Shown piece by piece: positions 1-7,621 of a stretch of 64,000 bases of DNA. Below the pieces are notes generated by a model. It did not search any database and had not been told where the DNA came from. It was given only the letters and a program-made list of their open reading frames with translations. The position numbers were made by a program, and so were the translations under genes. Position 1 is the stretch's first letter, and every line of letters starts with the position of its first letter. Source of the stretch: an uncultured Clostridia bacterium (GTDB lineage: Bacteria > Bacillota > Clostridia > Christensenellales > Borkfalkiaceae); NCBI GenBank assembly GCA_934254825.1, contig CAKQMB010000005.1:1-64000 (forward strand), in the 5' to 3' direction.

Positions 1-76
1 TAAATTCATTTTATACAAAAATTGCTATGTTGTCTACTTTTTATTTTAGGTGTTGCACTTCATATGATAATCTATC

Positions 77-850
77 CACCTTCTCCCGCTGTTATGCCGA
101 GTTTTTTATTCAAGCTTTTATCTAAGGGAGAAGGCTTTTTATTTGTTATGTCTGCTTGCCCCTCATCCGTCGGCTGTGCCGCCACCTTCTCCCGTTATTA
201 TGCCGAGTTTCTTATTCAAGCTTTTGCCTAAGGGAGAAGGCTTTTTAATTTAGCTTTTTCGGAAATAGAAAGGCTTCCCCAAACAAGAAAAGAAAATTCA
301 AGGTAAAAATCAAATTTTGGGGGAAGCTGACGCGAAGCGGCTGATGAGGGGTTTAGTGAAAATATCCGATTGAGCAGAAATAAAAAAGTGAGTTGCTTGC
401 CCCTCATCCGTCAACTTCGTTGACACCTTCTCCCGCTATTATGCCGAGTTTTTTATTCAAGCTTTTATCTAAGGGAGAAGGCTTTTTATTTGCGGCTTAT
501 ACAATAGTTTGTGCCAGCCCCTCATCCGTCAACTTCGTTGCCACCTTCTCCCGCTATTATGCCGAGTTTTTTATTCAAGCTTTTGTCTAAGGGAGAAGGC
601 TTTTTATTTGCGGCTTATACAATAGTTTGTGCCAGCCCCTCATCCGTCAACTTTGTTGTCACCTTCTCCCGCTGTTATGCCGAGTTTCTTATTCAAGTTT
701 TTATCTAATGGAGAAGGCTTTTTATTTGCGGCTTATACAATAGTTTGTGCCAGCTCCTCATCCGTCAACTTTGTTGTCACCTTCTCCCGCTGTTATGCCG
801 AGTTTCTTATTCAAGCTTCTGTCTAAGGGAGAAGGCTTTTATTTATGTTG
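77..850. repeat. 118-bp tandem repeat array with internal inverted repeats
   Basis: Four units begin with CCCCTCATCCGTC (CTCCTCATCCGTC in the last) at 400, 518, 636 and 754, exactly 118 bp apart. Two shorter or diverged units lie at about 77-140 and 158-246. Every unit contains CCTTCTCCC, a roughly 40-base spacer with ATGCCGAG and CAAGCTT, then GGGAGAAGGC and a T-rich tail, so each can fold as a long hairpin resembling a terminator. The short open frames here repeat the same peptide once per unit and are a by-product of the repeat, not genes. I recognise this as a dispersed palindromic element type seen in Clostridia genomes; its function is not known to me. Confidence 0.9.
268..350 (-). repeat. 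Inverted, diverged copy of the palindromic repeat
   Basis: Between the second and third units lies GGCTTCCCC ... GGGGGAAGC followed by tgacgcgaagcggctgatgagggg. The reverse complement of that tail matches the CCCCTCATC start of the neighbouring units, so this is a related copy on the opposite strand with a different stem sequence. Confidence 0.7.
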
Positions 851-904
851 CATATTACATAAATCGTAAGGGGGTAGGGGTGATCACCGATCGCCCGCCG
901 GCAT

Positions 905-952
905 AGAGCAGCGTAAAAACAGAGCAGCGTAAAAACAGAGCGGCGTAAGCGG
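905..952. repeat. 16-bp short tandem repeat, about three copies
   Basis: AGAGCAGCGTAAAAAC occurs at 905-920 and 921-936, followed by a diverged copy (agagcggcgtaagc) and a further ggcgtaaaaa. It sits just past the end of the MATE gene, which is on the other strand. Nothing else is seen between the repeat array and that gene. Confidence 0.85.
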
Positions 953-969
953 CGTAAAAAGTGCAAAAC

Positions 970-2421
970 TTAATATTTCTTTCCTATTATATTTTTAAAT
1001 AAAGGAATAAGAAGTAACAGGGATGCGAGCGTCCACGCTCCCGGATCCGCGAAACAAAGCCCGACAAACGCCGCGGACGAAGCCGTGGACGTAATCGCTC
1101 CGCCGTTTATCATTGCGGGGAGAAAAACGCAAATGAGTATTCTCGCCGTAAGTTCCATAATTCCCGCGCCGAGAACGAAACCCGATTTGCAAATCCCCTG
1201 AACCGCGCTTCTGACGACGATAAGAACGCCGAGCATAAAATACATCGCGAAATCGATGTAAACGTAAATATTGCCGAACTTTATCGAGTCGGCTGTTATT
1301 TTTTCCGCGCTCATAAAGATATACTGATACGCACCGCCGACAGATAACGCAAGTCCCGCGCCGAGGCATAAAATATAAATCGCGAGCGTTATTATAAGCG
1401 ATTGCAAAGTACCTTTTCTGATAGCTTCGTAATTGCCTTTGCCATAGTTCTGGGCGTTGAAGCCGAGGATCGCCGCGCCGAGTCCGTTATAAAAAGACAT
1501 AAGGAAATTTATGAGTTTGTTAGCCGCGCCGAAACCGTTCTGAGCGGGGGTGAGCGGGAGCATGATCCCGTTTTTATCTATATCGAATTTAACCACGCCG
1601 CCTTGCATAACGATAATGCCTATCGCGAGGATGGAAAATTGAAGACCGAGCGGCAAACCTTGTTTCAAATGAGCTATAAGCTCTTTTGCCGAGCATCCGA
1701 AATCTTCCTTTTTAAGCCTTAACGACTTGTATTTTATCATTGTATATACAAAACACCCCGCCATACTTAAAAACTGAGTTATGACGGTTGCCGCCGCCGC
1801 GCCCGCGGGTCCCGATTTCAAAACGGCGAGGAAAAATACGTCGAGTGCGACGTTTATAGCCGTGGAAATAACGAGGAAAATAAGCGGCGTAAGCGAGTCG
1901 CCGTAAGCTCTTAAAATTCCGCAGACGAAATTATAACCCATTTGAGTTACAATTCCGAGGAAAATCACGAAGCAGTAGGAGTACGCCGCGTCGTAAACTT
2001 CCTTGTTGGTCGGGGTTACGTTTATGACGTTTAAAAGCCACGGCAGAAGAAGTATCGACAAAACGGTGAGAACTATCGAAACCGCGATCGTCAGATAAAT
2101 CTGCGCGGCGAACGAACGCCTTACCGATTTTTCGTCTTTAAGCCCCACGCGCTTGGCGGTTATAACGCTGAAACCCGAGGTGCAACCGAATGCGAATTGC
2201 AGGAAAATAAACGTCAGAGGGAATGTGTCGTTTACCCCCGCGACCTGCCCCGCGGTCAAAGTCTGTCCGCAGATTATCGCGTCGGTCAGAACGTAAATCT
2301 GTTGCAGGAAATAAGATAACATTATGGGCGCGCCGTATAACAAAAGCACTTTCCACGGGCTTCCTTTCGTGAGATCTACGGGCTTCGTTAAATTTCTGAA
2401 AAATGACTTTTCGTTTGCCAT
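970..2421 (-). CDS. MATE family multidrug/Na+ antiporter
   Basis: Encodes a 483-residue polytopic membrane protein of the MATE exporter family, which moves cationic drugs or metabolites out of the cell in exchange for Na+ or H+. The N-terminal half shows the family pattern (PIMLSYFLQQIYVLTDAIICG, near residues 32-52, then a segment rich in small residues) and the length is typical. About twelve hydrophobic segments are visible in two halves. The start at 2421 follows aaggaaaatt on the minus strand. The gene is alone, with its own promoter and a strongly structured leader (2422-2483). The substrate cannot be read from the sequence. Confidence 0.9.
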   Translation of the reverse strand: MANEKSFFRNLTKPVDLTKGSPWKVLLLYGAPIMLSYFLQQIYVLTDAIICGQTLTAGQVAGVNDTFPLTFIFLQFAFGCTSGFSVITAKRVGLKDEKSVRRSFAAQIYLTIAVSIVLTVLSILLLPWLLNVINVTPTNKEVYDAAYSYCFVIFLGIVTQMGYNFVCGILRAYGDSLTPLIFLVISTAINVALDVFFLAVLKSGPAGAAAATVITQFLSMAGCFVYTMIKYKSLRLKKEDFGCSAKELIAHLKQGLPLGLQFSILAIGIIVMQGGVVKFDIDKNGIMLPLTPAQNGFGAANKLINFLMSFYNGLGAAILGFNAQNYGKGNYEAIRKGTLQSLIITLAIYILCLGAGLALSVGGAYQYIFMSAEKITADSIKFGNIYVYIDFAMYFMLGVLIVVRSAVQGICKSGFVLGAGIMELTARILICVFLPAMINGGAITSTASSAAFVGLCFADPGAWTLASLLLLIPLFKNIIGKKY

Positions 2422-2434
2422 AATTTTCCTTGCC

Positions 2435-2483
2435 GGTCGGGGTGAGTTTTACGGCTAAAACCCGACCGCGCGTTACACGCGCG
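2435..2483 (-). promoter_or_regulatory. Palindrome over the MATE start site plus leader hairpin
   Basis: 2467-2483 is a perfect palindrome (CGCGCGT, TAC loop, ACGCGCG) covering the predicted transcription start. 2435-2441 (GGTCGGG) pairs with 2461-2467 (CCCGACC). The palindrome could be an operator, and together the two hairpins fill nearly the whole leader. No regulator gene adjoins. Confidence 0.5.
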
Positions 2484-2484
2484 A

Positions 2485-2513
2485 ATTATACAACTTTCCT
2501 TTAAAATTCGCAA
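2485..2513 (-). promoter_or_regulatory. Promoter of the MATE gene
   Basis: On the minus strand TTGCGA (2513-2508) and TATAAT (2490-2485) are separated by 17 bp. Transcription would begin near 2478. Confidence 0.6.
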
Positions 2514-2636
2514 GCGAAAAAACGCCGTTTTTTTGTGAAATTCCTTTCGTCGGTCGGCAAAAAGACCGTCCGGCGGGGAGTTTAGCCCGAAAAACCATAA
2601 AAATCATTTATTTCATATAAAAATTTACTCAATCGA

Positions 2637-2665
2637 TTGACACCGTTATATAAATTTAGTATAAT
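2637..2665 (+). promoter_or_regulatory. Promoter of the hydrogenase operon
   Basis: Consensus TTGACA (2637-2642) and TATAAT (2660-2665) with a 17-bp spacer, about 100 bp upstream of the first gene. No other feature is seen in 2514-2770. Confidence 0.85.
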
Positions 2666-2770
2666 GACTTATGAATGTCGATATAAGTGTTTTTTTGTTC
2701 GACAAATCTTTAAAAATCCTTTAACTGCTATTAAAGGAAACTCTATTTTTCACTTAAAGGAGGGCTTACA

Positions 2771-3259
2771 ATGGCTCATTTACAGGAGGCGGCAGTCAGG
2801 CAGATCAACGAGATTTGCGACAGATATAAGGACGAAAAGACGCCGCTTATGATGATCCTGAGCGATATTCAGAAGGAATACGGATATATTCCTCTCGAAG
2901 TTCAGGAGATCGTTTCCGAAAAGACGGGTATTTCCGTCGCGGAGATTTACGGCGTGGTAACGTTCTATTCTTTCTTCTCGCTTATGCCGAAGGGGAAATA
3001 CGTTATCGGATGTTGTCTCGGAACGGCGTGCTACGTTAAAGGCGCGCAGCAGGTTATCGACAAGTTTTCCGAGCTGCTCAAAATCAAACCCGGCGAAACG
3101 AGCGAGGACGGATTGTTCACTCTCGACGCGCTTCGTTGCATAGGCGCATGCGGTATCGCTCCCGCCGTTTCCATCAACGGAAAGGTTTACCCCAAACTTA
3201 CGGTTGACGCCGTTCCGCAGGTTATCGCAGAATACAGAGCAATGGGAGGCGGACTGTAA
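2771..3259 (+). CDS. hndA: Hydrogenase subunit, NuoE-like [2Fe-2S] protein (HydC/HndA)
   Basis: Encodes a 162-residue NuoE-family subunit with a thioredoxin-like fold that binds one [2Fe-2S] cluster. The four ligands are visible as C82 and C87 (CLGTAC) and C123 and C127 (CIGAC). In trimeric NAD(P)-linked, electron-bifurcating [FeFe] hydrogenases this small subunit passes electrons between the flavin subunit and the rest of the complex. The start follows AAAGGAGGG. It is the first gene of the operon and its TAA stop overlaps the next ATG (TAATG), implying translational coupling. Confidence 0.93.
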   Translation: MAHLQEAAVRQINEICDRYKDEKTPLMMILSDIQKEYGYIPLEVQEIVSEKTGISVAEIYGVVTFYSFFSLMPKGKYVIGCCLGTACYVKGAQQVIDKFSELLKIKPGETSEDGLFTLDALRCIGACGIAPAVSINGKVYPKLTVDAVPQVIAEYRAMGGGL

Positions 3260-5127
3260 TGAAGATCAGAAATTTTGAAGATTTGAAAGCCGCAACGTCG
3301 AGATGTTCGAAATGTATGGACGCAAAGTTCACGGGATCCGACGGTAAGAGACATATAGTTCTTTGCGGAGGTACGGGCTGTCTTTCCTCGCATTCGGCGG
3401 AGATTAAAGCCGAGTTCGAAAGACTTATCGCCGAGAAAAACCTCGGCGACAAAGTTACCGTAAATCAGGTAGGTTGCTTCGGCTTCTGTTCGCAGGGTCC
3501 TTTCGTAAAGATTTATCCCGAAGATACTCTTTACAGAATGGTCAAGCTCGACGACGTTGCCGAAATAGTCGAAAAAGATATAGAGGGCGGCGAAATCGTC
3601 GACAGACTTTTATACGTCGACCCAGTTACCGAACAGAAAATCACCAAGCAGGACGAAATCACTTTCTATAAAAAGCAGGTTCGTATCGCGTTGCACGGTT
3701 GCGGAAGCATCAACCCCGAAGATATCGACGAAGCTTTGGGCGCGGGCGCGTTCCAGGGTCTTTCCAAAGCTCTTCAAATGGACAGAGCGGACGTTATCAA
3801 GGATATTCTCGATTCGGGACTCAGAGGTCGCGGCGGCGGCGGATTCCCCACAGGCAGAAAGTGGCAGTTTGCTTACGCTCAGCCCGACGGCGACAAATAC
3901 GTCGTTTGTAACGGCGACGAGGGCGATCCGGGCGCGTTCATGGACAGATCCATTCTCGAAGGTAACCCCCTGGCGGTTATCGAGGGTATGATGATCGCGG
4001 GTTACGCTATCGGCGCGCAGAACGGTTACTTCTATGTAAGAGCGGAGTATCCTATCGCCGTAAACAGACTTAAAATAGCTATAAAACAAGCCGAAAGCTT
4101 AGGACTTATCGGCGATAATATATTGGGTACGGGCTTTAATTTCCATGTACATATCCGTCTCGGCGCGGGCGCGTTCGTCTGCGGCGAAGAAACCGCGCTT
4201 TTAAATTCTATCGAAGGTCAGCGCGGTATGCCCCGTCCCCGTCCGCCGTTCCCGGCAGTCAAGGGTTTGTGGCAATGCCCCACGATCGTAAACAACGTCG
4301 AAACGCTCGCCTGCGTTCCTTACATTATGAGAGAAGGCGTTCAGGCGTTCGCGAAACACGGAACGGAAAAATCCAAGGGAACGAAAGTTTTCGCTCTCGG
4401 CGGAAAAATCAATAACGTAGGTCTTGTGGAAGTTCCCATGGGAACGACTCTCCGCGAGCTTATTTACGATATCGGCGGCGGAATACCGCACGGTAAAAAA
4501 TTCAAAGCCATTCAGACGGGCGGTCCTTCGGGCGGATGTCTTACCGAAGCCGACCTCGACGCGGAAATCGATTTCGATAACCTTGTCGCGAAAGGCTCGA
4601 TGATGGGTTCGGGCGGAGCTATCGTTATGGACGAAGACAACTGTATGGTCGACGTCGCTAAATTCTATATGGAATTCATTTACGACGAGTCCTGCGGAAA
4701 ATGTTCGCCCTGCCGTATCGGCACCAAGAGAATGCTCGAACTTCTCACCAAAATCGTAGACGGAAAAGCCGAAATGTCCGACCTCGACGATCTCGAAAAG
4801 CTTGCCGCGAACGTAAGAAGCAATTCGCTTTGCGCGCTCGGACAGACGGCTCCAAACCCCATTTTGTCAACTCTCGCTCATTTCAGAGACGAATACGTCG
4901 CGCATATCGTGGATAAACGTTGCCCCGCGCACGTCTGTAAACACCTTATGGTTTACTCGATCGATCCCGATAAGTGCAAGAAGTGCAGTCTTTGCTCGAA
5001 GAAATGCCCGGTCGACGCTATTCACGGCGTTCTCGGCAAAGAGCCGTACGTTATCGACACCAAGAAGTGTATCAAGTGCGGAATGTGTATCGCGTCGTGC
5101 AAGTGCGGCGCCGTAGTGAAAAAGTAA
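3259..5127 (+). CDS. hndC: Hydrogenase subunit, NuoF-like flavoprotein (HydB/HndC)
   Basis: Encodes the 622-residue diaphorase subunit that binds FMN and NAD(P)H and is taken as the bifurcation site in this enzyme class. Domains in order: an N-terminal thioredoxin-like [2Fe-2S] domain (C36, C41, then the CFGFC pair near 73-77); the FMN/NAD core with GRGGGGFPTGRKW (about 189-201) and GDEGDPGAFMDRS; an SLBB region; the NuoF [4Fe-4S] site SCGKCSPCR (about 478-486); and a C-terminal two-cluster ferredoxin domain (CKKCSLCSKKCP and CIKCGMCIASC). It overlaps the upstream stop by one base and is followed 17 bases later by hydA. Confidence 0.94.
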   Translation: MKIRNFEDLKAATSRCSKCMDAKFTGSDGKRHIVLCGGTGCLSSHSAEIKAEFERLIAEKNLGDKVTVNQVGCFGFCSQGPFVKIYPEDTLYRMVKLDDVAEIVEKDIEGGEIVDRLLYVDPVTEQKITKQDEITFYKKQVRIALHGCGSINPEDIDEALGAGAFQGLSKALQMDRADVIKDILDSGLRGRGGGGFPTGRKWQFAYAQPDGDKYVVCNGDEGDPGAFMDRSILEGNPLAVIEGMMIAGYAIGAQNGYFYVRAEYPIAVNRLKIAIKQAESLGLIGDNILGTGFNFHVHIRLGAGAFVCGEETALLNSIEGQRGMPRPRPPFPAVKGLWQCPTIVNNVETLACVPYIMREGVQAFAKHGTEKSKGTKVFALGGKINNVGLVEVPMGTTLRELIYDIGGGIPHGKKFKAIQTGGPSGGCLTEADLDAEIDFDNLVAKGSMMGSGGAIVMDEDNCMVDVAKFYMEFIYDESCGKCSPCRIGTKRMLELLTKIVDGKAEMSDLDDLEKLAANVRSNSLCALGQTAPNPILSTLAHFRDEYVAHIVDKRCPAHVCKHLMVYSIDPDKCKKCSLCSKKCPVDAIHGVLGKEPYVIDTKKCIKCGMCIASCKCGAVVKK

Positions 5128-5144
5128 GCGGAGGACGATGAACT

Positions 5145-6911
5145 ATGGCTAAAATAAATATTAAAATCGAAGGCGTACCGTACGAAGTAGAAGCCGGTAT
5201 GACCATACTCGAAGCGGCAAAAGCCTGCGGCTATGAAATCCCCTCGCTTTGCGCGTTCAATCACGGCGAATGTTCGAGAGGTTCTTGCAGAGTCTGTCTC
5301 GTCGAGGCGACGGGCGCGAGAGGTCTCGTAGCTTCGTGCGTTTATCCCGTCAACGAGGGAATGGAAATAACCATTTCTTCGCCCAAGGCGGTAGAGGCGA
5401 GAAGATGCTCGGTCGAGCTTCTCCTTTCCAACCACAATAAAAATTGTCAGCAGTGCGACAAGAACGGGAAGTGCGAACTTCTTCACGTCGCTCAGCTCGT
5501 CGGCGCGAGAGACGATATGTATCAGGGCGAAATGACCCCCGTTACGATCGATAATCTCACTCCGTCGGTTAAAAGAGACACTTCAAAATGTATTCTTTGC
5601 GGAAGATGTATCGAAAGATGCAAAAACGCTCACGGTCTTTCCGTTCTGGGCTTCGAAAAGAGAGGTTTCAAAACGATAGTCGCTCCCGCGGGTAACAGAA
5701 GTTTCGCAAACTCGCCGTGTATTCTTTGCGGACAGTGCGTAACCGTATGTCCTACCGGCGCGCTTATGGAAGTGAGCGAAATCGAAAAGGTTGACGCCGC
5801 AATGAAAGCCGGCAAGTACGTCGTCGTTCAGACCGCACCTGCCGTAAGAGCGGCTCTCGGCGAGGAATTCGGTTATAAAATCGGAACGCCCGTTACGGGT
5901 AAAATGGTCGCCGCGCTTCGCCGTCTCGGATTCAAGAAAGTTTTCGACACCAATTTCGGCGCGGATTTAACGATAATGGAAGAAGCCACCGAGCTTTTAC
6001 ACAGAGTTTCGGATAACGGCGTTCTCCCGATGATAACTTCCTGCTCGCCCGGCTGGGTTAATTATGCGGAGTATTACTACGGAGATCTTCTCCCGCACCT
6101 TTCTTCCTGCAAGTCTCCTCACGAGATGTTCGGCGCGATCTTGAAAACTTATTACGCCGAGCAGAAAGGATTGAAGCCCGAGGATATTTACGTCGTTTCG
6201 ATAATGCCCTGCGTTGCGAAAAAGTACGAAAAAGAAAGACCCGAGCTTGTAACGGGCGGTCTTAAAGACGTAGACGCCGTTTTAACGACGAGAGAACTCG
6301 CAAAACTTATCAAGCGTTCGGGTATTATCTTCAACAGACTTCCCGACGAAGACTTCGATTACGATATCGTCGGCGATTACACCGGCGCGGGCGTAATTTT
6401 CGGAGCTACGGGCGGCGTTATGGAAGCCGCGCTTCGTACGGCTGCGTATAAACTCAACGGAAAAGAACTCGAAAACGTCGAACTTAAAGACGTAAGAGGT
6501 TTAGAAGGTATCAAGGAAGCAGCCTATAAGCTCGGCGGAATAGAAGTTAAAATCGCCGTCGCTTCGGGTATGAAGAACGCGAAAGTCCTTCTCGACGAAA
6601 TCAGAGCGGGCAAGAGTCCGTATCACTTCATAGAGATCATGGGTTGCCCCGGCGGATGCGTTGCGGGCGGCGGTCAGCCGTTCGTTAAGCCTTGTTTCCT
6701 TCCGAACGAGGACGATAACATTCTCGATACTTACAAAGAGAAGAGATCGAACGCTTTGTATATGGAAGACGAAGGCAGACCGCTCAGAGTTTCCCATAAG
6801 AACCCGCAGATCATCGAGCTTTACGAGAAGTTCCTCGGCGAACCCAACTCGCACAAAGCTCACGAGCTTCTTCACACGGAATATTCCGCAAAAGAGAGAT
6901 TTAAGGACTGA
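5145..6911 (+). CDS. hydA: [FeFe] hydrogenase catalytic subunit (HydA/HndD)
   Basis: Encodes the 588-residue catalytic subunit that reduces protons to H2 or oxidises H2 at the H-cluster. In order: an N-terminal [2Fe-2S] domain (CAFNHGECSRGSCRVC, about 37-52); a His-ligated [4Fe-4S] motif (HNKNCQQCDKNGKC, about 97-110); a two-cluster ferredoxin domain (CILCGRCIERC and CILCGQCVTVC); then the three H-cluster signatures TSCSPGW (about 298), MPCVAKKYE (about 355) and MGCPGGCVAGGGQP (about 499), all intact. The gene order NuoE-NuoF-HydA is that of bifurcating trimeric hydrogenases, which use NAD(P)H together with reduced ferredoxin. HydE, HydF and HydG maturases are not in this window. Confidence 0.96.
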   Translation: MAKINIKIEGVPYEVEAGMTILEAAKACGYEIPSLCAFNHGECSRGSCRVCLVEATGARGLVASCVYPVNEGMEITISSPKAVEARRCSVELLLSNHNKNCQQCDKNGKCELLHVAQLVGARDDMYQGEMTPVTIDNLTPSVKRDTSKCILCGRCIERCKNAHGLSVLGFEKRGFKTIVAPAGNRSFANSPCILCGQCVTVCPTGALMEVSEIEKVDAAMKAGKYVVVQTAPAVRAALGEEFGYKIGTPVTGKMVAALRRLGFKKVFDTNFGADLTIMEEATELLHRVSDNGVLPMITSCSPGWVNYAEYYYGDLLPHLSSCKSPHEMFGAILKTYYAEQKGLKPEDIYVVSIMPCVAKKYEKERPELVTGGLKDVDAVLTTRELAKLIKRSGIIFNRLPDEDFDYDIVGDYTGAGVIFGATGGVMEAALRTAAYKLNGKELENVELKDVRGLEGIKEAAYKLGGIEVKIAVASGMKNAKVLLDEIRAGKSPYHFIEIMGCPGGCVAGGGQPFVKPCFLPNEDDNILDTYKEKRSNALYMEDEGRPLRVSHKNPQIIELYEKFLGEPNSHKAHELLHTEYSAKERFKD

Positions 6912-6916
6912 CGATC

Positions 6917-6954
6917 GGCTAGGTGATTGCGTTTGAACGTATCGCCTGTGGCTA
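6917..6954. repeat. Short palindromic derivative of the MITE family
   Basis: Right after the hydA stop lies ggctaggtgattgcgtt followed by a partly inverted copy ending gcctgtggcta. Both halves match the terminal inverted repeat of the full element at 57746-58024 (TAGCCACAGGTGATTGCGTT). It looks like the two element ends joined without an interior, or a REP-like copy. Confidence 0.7.
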
Positions 6955-7007
6955 CGATTTCGGTTATGATCTGAATTTCGGACAATTTTCAATATGATTT
7001 TAAATTG

Positions 7008-7045
7008 CGCCCGACCGCTTTTTTAAAAGCGGTCGGGCGTGTTTT
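7008..7045 (+). terminator. Terminator of the hydrogenase operon
   Basis: CGCCCGACCGC (7008-7018) pairs with GCGGTCGGGCG (7029-7039), with T/A-rich bases in the loop and gtttta after the stem. It lies about 100 bp past hydA and is a clear intrinsic terminator. Confidence 0.85.
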
Positions 7046-7087
7046 ATATGCGCGGTTTAAAGCTTCATCGATAAGCAAAAGTGAGCC

Positions 7088-7100
7088 TATAAGTCGATTA
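7088..7100 (+). repeat. 13-mer TATAAGTCGATTA, copy 1
   Basis: Intergenic, between the hydrogenase terminator and the giant gene. It is preceded by AAAAGTGAGCC, as is the diverged copy upstream of uvrC (23859-23877). The rest of 7101-7318 is AT-rich, with no supported gene. Confidence 0.85.
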
Positions 7101-7318
7101 TCGGCTGTTTTTTATTGTTAAAGCATGTTTCGGCGTTTGTTTTTTTGCCGTTTTTTGTCTGTTTTCGTCGGCTTTGTCGTTTTTGTAAGATAAATAGGAT
7201 ATATTTGTTTTTTTTCGGCGTTTATTGTCGAAAATTCGGAAAAAGAGAGCAGGGCATAATGCGCGTTTTGTGAAAAGCGCATAAATATAATATAATTTTT
7301 CTCTTCGCTCAAAAATAC

Positions 7319-7348
7319 TTGACATATTATTACAGTAAGGACTATAAT
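7319..7348 (+). promoter_or_regulatory. Promoter of the giant Cys-rich protein gene
   Basis: TTGACA (7319-7324) and TATAAT (7343-7348) with an 18-bp spacer. It predicts an untranslated leader of about 265 nt that includes the palindromes at 7409-7504. Confidence 0.8.
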
Positions 7349-7408
7349 TATAAACGGTTGTAAACTATCCTGAGTTTAAACTCCGGAAATTCAAAGCCGT
7401 CTCTCGGA

Positions 7409-7450
7409 TAGCCGCAGGCGATTGCGTTCAAACACAATTACTTGCGGCTA
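7409..7450. repeat. Second short palindromic derivative of the MITE family
   Basis: Begins TAGCCGCAGGCGATTG and ends CAATTACTTGCGGCTA, giving a 16-base imperfect inverted repeat with TA at both ends. It lies inside the predicted leader of the giant gene and shares GATTGCGTT with the full element at 57746-58024. Confidence 0.75.
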
Positions 7451-7464
7451 AACGCGCGAGAATT

Positions 7465-7504
7465 AAGAAGAGGTACCTCTTCTTTGCTTACCCTGTAAGC
7501 AAAG
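7465..7504 (+). promoter_or_regulatory. Overlapping palindrome and hairpin in the leader of the giant gene
   Basis: 7465-7484 is a perfect 20-base palindrome, AAGAAGAGGTACCTCTTCTT. Its last three bases are also the first of a second hairpin with a 10-bp stem (CTTTGCTTAC, 7482-7491, with GTAAGCAAAG, 7495-7504; 3-base loop). The two stems cannot form fully at the same time, so the pair could switch. No ligand class is recognised. Confidence 0.55.
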
Positions 7505-7621
7505 AAATACCTTTCACGGCGAAAAAAAATTCCGGAATAATGCCGAAAAAATAAAGATAATGCAAAAAAATAAAACGGAGAGTTTTTTATTTTCGGCAAA
7601 ACATTTTAAGAGGAGGATTTT

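Noticed and set aside
22..826. Short plus-strand frames in the repeat array, each giving the same PSFLFKLLSKGEGFLF-like peptide
   Set aside because: They follow the 118-bp repeat unit exactly and have no ribosome sites; they are repeat by-products.
400..850. Possible CRISPR array at the left end
   Set aside because: Whole 118-bp units repeat without unique spacers, and no cas gene is nearby.
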